Assembly (NCBI GenBank): GCA_014529385.2
Contig: CM043960.1
Location: 70,805,410-70,869,409, forward strand
DNA from: Adiantum capillus-veneris
Taxonomy: Eukaryota > Streptophyta > Polypodiopsida > Polypodiales > Pteridaceae
Direction: 5' to 3'
Length of the DNA: 64,000 nt
How positions within the stretch are numbered: the stretch's first letter is position 1; each line of letters opens with the position of its first letter. The translations under genes were made by a program, and so were the position numbers. The notes under the pieces are model-generated. The model saw only the letters and a program-made list of their open reading frames with translations. It had not been told where the DNA came from and did not search any database. Shown one piece after another: positions 57,228-64,000 of the stretch.

Positions 57228-57761
57228 ATGGCTGGATCACAGGACACTGCTCTTTACAATATCAAGAAGCTGGATGGAACCAATTTCCCATTGTGGAAGA
57301 AGCAGATTTGGCATGTTTTGGTACAAAAGAAGCAGATAAAACCTATAATGCTCAAGGGGATAAAACCACAAGATATGGACGAAGATGAATGGAGCGAAAT
57401 GGATGAATTGGCACTTTCTACCATTATGCTGAATTTGGCAGAAAGCGTTTACTTCAATGTAGCAGACGAGATGTCGGCTTATCAAGCATGGACAAAGTTG
57501 AGTGATCTATATGAGAAGCAGAGTGCAGCTTCACAGGTATATTGGCTTAAGAAGCTTGTTCACTTGAAGATGAAAGAAGGGACACCTATGTCCAATCATC
57601 TGAATGAATTCAACACCATCTACAGTCAATTGTCAGCTCAAGGTGTCAAGTTTGATGAACCTATTAGAGCTATGTTCCTGTTGATCACATTGCCAGAAAG
57701 TTGGGACACTTTTCGCACAGCTTTGAGTAACCGAGCAACCGAACGTTTCTTTGTGGCATAG
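57228..57761 (+). pseudogene. gag of E5, 3' part deleted
   Basis: ATG 57228 opens an intact frame with the copia gag pattern: YNIKKLDGTNFPLWKKQIW, AYQAWTKLSDLYEKQ, LKKLVHLKMKEGTPMSNHLN and LITLPESWDTF. It runs directly into sequence coding LWHSRLGHMS of the integrase in another frame at about 57751, so the zinc knuckle and the whole protease are gone. The gag N-terminal domain itself looks undamaged and could still assemble; that is inference. Confidence 0.85.
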
Positions 57762-58740
57762 CCGATTAGGACATATGTCCAAGAAGGGAATGGAAATCTT
57801 GTCTCATTCTGGTTATTTTCTTGGCTTGTCATTTAATGATTTTGAATTCTGTGAACATTGTCTGTATGGTAAGCAAACACAGCAGCCACATAAGCATAGA
57901 AGCAGTAGAAGAGATACTCAGCTGGCACTTGTTCATAGTGATTTGTGTGGACCTATGCCTAACCTATCTCTAGGGGGGGGAGCTTCTTACTTTATGACAT
58001 TTATAGATGATTACTCGAGGAAAGTATGGGTTTACTTTCTCAAGCACAAGGATGAAGCGTTTAGTGTTTTCAAAATGTTTGTGACACTTGTGGAGAATCA
58101 GAGTGGCAAGAAGCTTAAATGCTTACACACTGACAATAGTGGAGAGTATGTTTCAAAGGCCTTTCAGGACTTTTGTGAGTCAAAAGGTATAAAACGTGAA
58201 CTTACTGCTCCTTACAATCCTCCTCAAAATGGTGTTGCTGAGAGGATGAATAGGACCATACAAGAGAAGGTCAGAAGTATGTTGTCTAATGCACAACTGC
58301 CAAATGGGTTTTGGGCTAAAGCTGTATCAACAGCTCTTCATCTTATAAATAGATCTCCTAGCAAGGTTTTGCAGAAGGATTCAGTGGCAGAGATGGTATG
58401 GTCAGGCAAAATGCCCTCATACAAGCATCTAAGATTCTTTGGCTGTGAGGCATATACTCATGTTCCAAAGGAATTTAGGAACAAACTTGAGTCAAAGAGT
58501 AGAAAGTGCATCTTGCTAGGCTATGGTAATTCTGGTGAGATGGGGTACAGACTTTGGGATCTCGAATCCAGAAAGGTTATCCATAGCAATGATGTTCACT
58601 TTAATGAAGCCAAATATCATTCTAAACCAGAGAGGGTTGAGGAGATTAGAAGACTTGTCTTCCAAGAAGATGGACCTGCACGTGCAAGACAAAATGTCAG
58701 GGCTCAAGAGGAGCAAGGACAGGATAGAGTGGAACCATAG
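57751..58740 (+). pseudogene. integrase of E5, open frame
   Basis: 330 codons without a stop. GAG-pre-integrase motif WHSRLGHMSKKGM, zinc pair CEHCLYGK, then the D,D,E core: VHSDLCGP, HTDNSGEYVS and NGVAERMNR. The C-terminal GYGNSGEMGYRLWD block is present. All catalytic residues are intact, but there is no start codon of its own and the protease needed to release it is deleted. TAG at 58738 ends it before RT. Confidence 0.88.
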
Positions 58741-58766
58741 GTTGTGGTTGAGCCTGAGCCACTATT

Positions 58767-59597
58767 TTGCGTAGATCTGGATGTATCACGCGACCTCCTG
58801 ATAGGTTTGTTCCATCTATGAACTATGTCATGTTGATTGATTGCAATGAGCCTTCATGTTACAAGGAAGTAGTGCAAATGAAGGACTCCAGGAATTGGCA
58901 ATTGGCCATGCAGTCAGAGATGGCAGCTCTGCATAAAAACGAGACAGGGAAGCTAGTTAAATTACCACAGGGCAAAAAGGCTTTACCTTGTAAATGGGTT
59001 TATAGGTATAAGATCACCGCTCATGATAGTCAGCCAAAGTACAAAGCAAGGCTTGTTGCCAAGGGCTTTAATCAAGAACAAGGCATTGACTTTGATGAAG
59101 TCTTCTCTCCGGTGGTCAAGATGACTGCATTGAGATGCTTTCTTGCATTGGTTGCCATATTAGATTTGGTGTTGCACCAAATGGATGTCAAGACAGCGTT
59201 CTTGCATGGTGATTTAGATTATGAAATTTACATGCAGCAGCCAGAAAGGTTTGTTGAGAAAGGCAAGGAAGATTTGGTATGCCAGTTGTTAAAGAGTCTT
59301 TATGGCTTAAAACAATCACCGAGGGCATGGTACCATAAGTTCCACAAGTTTATGCTTTCTCAAGGCTACAAACGTAGTGAGTTCGATCACTGTCTATATA
59401 CAAAGAAGGCTAAGGATGGCAATTGGCTGATCCTTATTTTGTATGTGGATGACATGTTGATTGCTGGCAAGCACTTGGAAGAAATTTCAGCTTTGAAGTC
59501 AAAGATGGAAAAATCATTTGACATGAAAGACATGGGTGAGGCAAGTCATATACTTGGTATGCGCATTGAGAGATACAGATCAAAGAAGTTGATTTGA
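58767..59597 (+). pseudogene. reverse transcriptase of E5, open frame
   Basis: 276 codons from a TTG. Contains CKWVYRYKITAHDS, RLVAKGFNQEQGIDFDEVFSPVVKM, QMDVKTAFLHGDLDYEIYMQQPE, SLYGLKQSPRAWY and the catalytic LYVDDMLIAG (59440). The active site is intact. A TGA at 59595 cuts it from RNase H. Frame differs from integrase, so one frameshift separates them. Confidence 0.88.
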
Positions 59598-60388
59598 TTA
59601 TCTCAAACAGAGTATATTGACAAGGTTTTGCAACGTTTCAATATGGAGAAGGGAAAGGCATTGAGTGTTCCATTGCCACCATATGTGAAACTTAGCAAAC
59701 AAGATTGTCCTGTGTCTGAGGAAGAATAGGCTGAAATGGATAAGATTCCATATGCGTTTGCAGTGGGTAGTTTGATGTTACTCGCCCAGACATTGCATTT
59801 GCAGTGGGAGTAGTAAGTCAATACATGTCAAACCCAGGCAAGAAACATTGGGAGGCAGTGAAAGGAATATTGAGATACCTGAAAGCTACAAAGTGTATGC
59901 GCATATGCTATGGGAGTCAGGAGCTAAGTGTAAAGGGTTTTACAGACTCAGATTATGCAGGTGACTTAGACAACCGAAGGTCTACGTCAGGGTATGTCTT
60001 TACATTGGCTGGTGGAGCAGTATCATGGCGTTCTAGATTACAAGATTGTGTTACTCAGTCTACTACAGAGGCTGAATATGTTGCACCATTAGAGGCATGC
60101 AAAGAATCAATTTGGCTTAATCGACTAGTAACAGATTTGGGAATCAAAGAAGAGATGCCTATGTTATATTGTGATAGTCAAAGTGCTATACAATTGGCTC
60201 GCAATCCAGTTTATCACTCAAAGACAAAGCATGTGGATGTGAAGTATCATTTCATCAGGGAAATGCTTGAGGATAAGCAACTTCAGCTTGTCAAAGTTCA
60301 CACCACAGAAAATCCTGCTGATCTACTTACAAAAGGACTTCTCTCAGAGAACTTTGCGCATTTTGGCAAGCAGTTAGGTGTAGGGTAG
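59598..60388 (+). pseudogene. RNase H of E5
   Basis: Begins LSQTEYIDKVL, has a TAG near 59727 and a small deletion before RPDIAFAVGVVSQYM, then an open frame of 194 codons with GFTDSDYAGD, QSTTEAEYVAP, LYCDSQSAIQLARNP and KHVDVKYHFIREM to the end at 60388. Confidence 0.88.
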
Positions 60389-60466
60389 TACATCACTTCT
60401 CTACATCTCTTGTATATTATCTTGTATAGTAGCTTCTCTCACACTTAAAGTACCACATAGGACTTT

Positions 60467-60477
60467 AAGTGGGAGGT
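60467..60477 (+). other. polypurine tract of E5
   Basis: AAGTGGGAGGT directly before TGTTGGGG. Confidence 0.88.
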
Positions 60478-60669
60478 TGTTGGGGTATAAAGCCCAATGT
60501 GGTCGCCCAGGTAAGTGGGCGGGCCGCTAGGTATGTACACATATTCTTTTGTAAAAACCTAATAAGAACTCACTTTGCTCTACACATTACAGTAGAGCGA
60601 GTTCACCATATCGTCGTGCTCTTCTTCTCGCACTCTCTCTCGTGTCGCACTTCCTCTCGTACTCCTTCA
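60478..60669 (+). repeat. 3' LTR of E5
   Basis: 192 bases, colinear with 55941-56132, followed by CCATT. Confidence 0.92.
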
Positions 60670-60699
60670 CCATTATTCCTCTCTCGTCTCGGAAGTGGT

Positions 60700-62560
60700 T
60701 TGAGAGTGGTTGGAAAGTCAAAGAAGAAGAACTACTGAAAGGAGAAGAGTGCCAAGTACAAGAACAAGAACTACTAAAGGAGAAGAGTGCCAGGTGAAAC
60801 TGGAGAGTTGTTGCAAGTACTATGAGAAAAAAACACCATTGAAAAGGGTAGACTAAAACTACTGAACATGTACATAATTGCTCCAATGCTGATGGTATAA
60901 CTGTATTTTGTGGCTCTATCACTTCCTCTCCCACTTTTAACTGTGACGTAGTTGACGCCTTGGGGGATCTGATAGGCAAAGGCTTTTCTATAGGCAAGGA
61001 GAGGTTATGGGCTATTCTTTGGGCTCTTGTGAGTACTCCAGTAGTGCCTGAGATTTCTTGAGCCAAGGTAGTAGATGAAGAAGAAGGGTGAGGAGTGAGG
61101 ACATGAGTGGATGGTGAGGGCAAAGTGGATACAGTGGGCTCGTATGAAGTAAGAAGAGTGACTTACCGAGATCATGTTGAGAGAAGAAGATGGGTGTTTC
61201 TTGGGGAAATCTCTCGTGTGTAGTGATCTTTGACATATGGACAATGTTTTCATGGTGGATCTCCTTTCGGTAGGGAACATCTAGTTTGATAATGATCATA
61301 TTCACCACACTTGTAGCACATCATCGGTCGGTTGGCTAGCTGAGGGCTAGTGGGACATGGAGGGCAAGGTTTTGTTGGAGCAAAAACTTGGTCTAGGCTA
61401 CGGGTGGTATAGAAGCTTTGTATCAAAGTACCACCATAAGGAAGGGACATAGTAGGTATAGTGGGGGATGGTAACAAGGGTAGGGGTGTATTGGGGCTTA
61501 GGTGGGTAGCCCAAGGTGAACCAACAGAGGGGCCTATGGGAGCAATTATCATGTGCATGGCCAAGGCCAAATTTGGTGTAGATGGTAGACACCCTTCAGA
61601 TGGTAGCAATCCTTGGCTTCATGACCTCCCTTACCATAGAACTTACAGTGGACCATCATGGGGCATTCCTAAGGTGGGTGGCTGAGGTTGTTGCAGTTCC
61701 TGCACCATACTTGGGCCCTAGCCTCTTGTTGTTCTTTTAGCTCTTCTAGCTCCCTTTTTAGTTGTGCCACCATAACTGTCTACTGAGAGGACCGAGATTT
61801 TTCCAATGATGTCTTTTTATCTTGGAGTGCCCTCTGCAGCTTAAGGGTTTCTGACTCTTGTTTGAGAGCTAGCAAGGTGTAAGCAATAGGTTCATTCATA
61901 AGAACAATGGGCAAAGAGTTTCCTAGTAAATCAAAAAACTATAGTCTACAATTTTTTATTATTGTGGTAGCCACAACAAAATCATCTATGGTAGCTTCAG
62001 CCTGTAAGGTTCTCAAAGCTTCTGTTGACAAGGCCTTCTCCACCCACTTCTTGATCATGAAATTCCAATTTTTGGGGTAGCTTGTCTACGAGGGATCTAG
62101 CCCGGGTCATCAATTTGGCAAAGGTCTCCCCATGACCCAACTCCAAGCTTTCCAGTTGGTCCAATTCCTTTTCCCCACAGTCGCCCAATTGAAACACCGC
62201 ACTGAAGCTGCCTTGAGGGAATTCCAATTGGCAAAGTGGCCCTCTGCAAACAGAGTATACCACTTGTCAGCCAGTCTCTCTAGGGTGGAACGAAAAAGAA
62301 CCATATATGCATCTTCTTGGTTTAGCTCATGGCTTCAACAGACAATGCTTTGAAAGTAGGTAAATTGATGTTGAACCCTCGAGAGAAAGGTTGTCAATCC
62401 CTCGACATAGGCTTGGGGTGAAGGTAATGGCCATGGTGCATGTGAGGTGGACAGAAGGCGAGTACAAGTGATGATGATGTTGAACCTTCACGGGACTTCT
62501 TAGACGTGATCCACTTGACTTAGGGTGAGTAACATGCAAGTATAGATGCAAAAATGGGGT
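60700..62560 (-). pseudogene. gag of R1, decayed
   Basis: Reading downwards from about 62560: a histidine-rich start, then FRSTLERLADKWYTLFAEG and FQLGDCGEKELDQLESLELGHGETFAKLMTRARSLVDKLP (62300-62050), a gypsy gag pattern. Frames change near 62200 and a stop lies at 61997. Then a coiled-coil-like part (61700-61900), a proline-rich segment and a CCHC knuckle CYKCGEYDHYQTRC at about 61275-61316. A serine/proline tail ends near 60700. No protease or polymerase follows before the 3' LTR. Confidence 0.7.
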
Positions 62561-62706
62561 TTCCTAAATTTTAGGCTAAAATTTAGGATAGATGGTTGGA
62601 GCGAGTACAAAAGCCTATGGCACACTAGAATGTCGCCATACTATTGGCATGACTCAATCTAATTTCCAAGGTGATTGGGCTAGCTTGCAAGACCAAATAG
62701 AGCGGT

Positions 62707-62726
62707 CCCACCGGGCATGCTAAAAA
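62707..62726 (-). other. probable primer site region of R1
   Basis: On the minus strand the sequence after the LTR reads TTAGCATGCCCGGTGGGACC. Plant gypsy elements often have a GCAYGCCCGGTGGGAC-like stretch just after the 5' LTR. The tRNA was not identified. Confidence 0.5.
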
Positions 62727-63723
62727 TGAGAGCAATTTTAGACAAAAATGATGCACACTGTGCTCTCTAGTGGTGGGGTGCTCTAGATGTAGTATGCATG
62801 CGGGATCACAAGCTAGCTCAAACCGGAAGACAATGCAAAAATATCTTTAAAAAACTAAACAAATAACTCAACAATGAACAAGAACTGAACAATAGACATA
62901 TGAAAACCACAAGCTTTGCAAAGGAAACACCCTGCACATAACCAAATGACCATACAAGACAAGTCTGGCTCTGGCCAACTCTACCCAGTCCATGACTACA
63001 CAACAAGGTACAATGGGATGTAGAGGCTGAGGTGCAATGGAGAGTGTAGTGGGTGCAATAGTACTACAAACCACAATGTAACTAGACCACAGAACTTCAA
63101 GGCTCATAGGCCTGACTCTCCAGACAACCAAGGTGAAGTGCTCCAAGGCTAGTGCCTAAGAGTGCAAGGCGGTAAGGCAATGGCAAGACTATGGAAAGAC
63201 TATGGCAAGACTCACAAAACACTTGCTAGACTCTCAAGAACTGTAGCTATATATATCCAGAAGCCACTTGGCCATTGCACGGCCATCACATATTTGCTGC
63301 TACTAGAAATATCTAGCCAAGGCAACTCCAAGAAACTACAAATATGTGGTATTGGTGACCTAGTAAAGCCACTGGTGATTCAAGACACTAGCCACTTGGC
63401 TAGCCACTAGATGATGGCCTAGCCCCCCGATCTTGGTCCACTATTGCCTCGGCTACTAAAGAAGTGTGTCTGGTAGCTCCTGCATGCTCTGAAAGGGGTG
63501 TCCATTGGCTGGCCACACCCTAGATGGTGAAATTTACCTCTCTTGCCAAGGTGCTATGAGCCCCATCATGGCTGGCCAACGTGTCCACACTAGACGCTCG
63601 CCCATGTGGGCAGTCCATGAGTGCCGGGGCCCTCGGACCAAGTATGGTCCAGCTCAAAGATGGTGTCCTCTGGAGCGCGTCCACTAAGGTGGCCATGCAA
63701 GATGAGTCGTGTGTAGCCCTACA
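62727..63723 (-). repeat. 5' LTR of R1
   Basis: Matches 54367-55927 apart from the MITE and duplication there. The outer (right) boundary is set only by the end of similarity near 63715-63723 and may lie further right. Confidence 0.6.
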
Positions 63724-64000
63724 GCCCCGCTACAAAGATTCATGAGAGAGATCCAGAAAGAATCTTCCAAGACCCACGTGCTCCCTACCCTTGACTCTAG
63801 ATCATTGCCCCACTATCCCAACGTGCCTGACGTAGGCAAGTCAACTCAGTTTGTCTTACCTTGTCTTTTTTCTTTCAAGAGAAGGATCTATCTAGCTTTT
63901 ACAATTTTAAAAAACTAGTGGTGCCAATATACTACATTGCCTAATTGCAGGACCCATAGTATACTACGCTCCCTAGCCACCAAGCCCACACCAAATAGGT
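63724..64000. other. no feature recognised
   Basis: Last 277 bases. No reading frame with a motif and no match to other parts of the window noticed. Confidence 0.5.

Larger units (their letters stand above)
55941..60669 (+). mobile_element. E5: Ty1/copia retrotransposon, internally deleted
   Basis: LTRs of 192 bases (55941-56132 and 60478-60669) with target duplication CCATT on both sides (55936-55940 and 60670-60674). The LTRs differ at about nine positions by eye, near 5%. Order: primer site, 1.1 kb leader, gag, integrase, RT, RNase H. The zinc knuckle and protease are missing. Inserted into R1 in opposite orientation. Confidence 0.93.
54367..63723 (-). mobile_element. R1: non-autonomous gag-only LTR element, minus strand
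   Basis: The blocks 54367-55927 and 62727-63723 are direct repeats of each other (shared words from ACAAAGTTCTCTCTAG to CCATGTAAGTTGA / CCATGCAAGATGA). Between them, once copia E5 is removed, lie about 2 kb with a decayed gypsy-type gag on the minus strand. A primer-site-like sequence (minus strand, 62707-62726) follows the inner end of the right block. That places the 5' LTR on the right and the 3' LTR on the left. No pol. LTR outer boundaries are uncertain and no target duplication was confirmed. Confidence 0.65.

Overview
The window is nuclear DNA from a land plant with a large, repeat-rich genome. The evidence is the set of plant-type LTR retrotransposons: Ty3/gypsy elements with a chromodomain integrase, Ty1/copia elements, primer sites matching initiator-Met tRNA (TGGTATCAGAGC) and Asp tRNA (TGGCGCCGTTGCCGG), a hAT transposase and long CT/GT microsatellites. 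The species cannot be settled from the sequence; a fern or gymnosperm is a guess. I found no intact host gene, tRNA, rRNA or CRISPR array.

Layout. (1) 1-8502: a long-LTR element (L1; LTR about 3.5 kb) with a core of only about 0.6 kb and no coding capacity. Its 3' LTR carries a 2.2 kb insertion (4574-6749). (2) 8503-9790, minus: a decayed coiled-coil reading frame. (3) 9791-13290: no gene, but an orphan Asp-tRNA primer site at 11727. (4) 13295-29838, plus: a decayed chromodomain gypsy element (A), split by an 8.1 kb insertion that contains a young gag-protease element (E2, 20189-27640). (5) 29839-32292, minus: the tail of a related gypsy element (B), tail-to-tail with A. (6) 32719-44116: a complete non-autonomous gypsy-like element (E3) with target duplication GTTAG. 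It carries gag-protease, a WIPK-repeat ORF, an array of long palindromes in its leader and a captured piece of a DEAD-box RNA helicase gene. E3 sits in a minisatellite that continues to about 45075. (7) 45240-51448: a kinase-like pseudogene split by a copia element (E4, target duplication ATATT). (8) 51857-54042: one unknown ORF and a hAT transposase pseudogene. (9) 54367-63723, minus: a gag-only gypsy-like element (R1) whose LTR holds a foldback MITE and whose interior is split by a copia element (E5, target duplication CCATT).

How it works together. The region is a nest of insertions within insertions. L1, E2, E3 and R1 all lack reverse transcriptase and integrase, although E2 and E3 keep long gag-protease reading frames. 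They would depend on enzymes from other elements, possibly relatives of A/B or of the copia elements. The strongest leads for something undescribed are E3 (palindrome leader, WIPK ORF and helicase capture) and the extra ORFs upstream of gag in E2, one of which recurs at 6176-6355. Calls rest on reading motifs, terminal repeats and target duplications by eye; identities are estimates.
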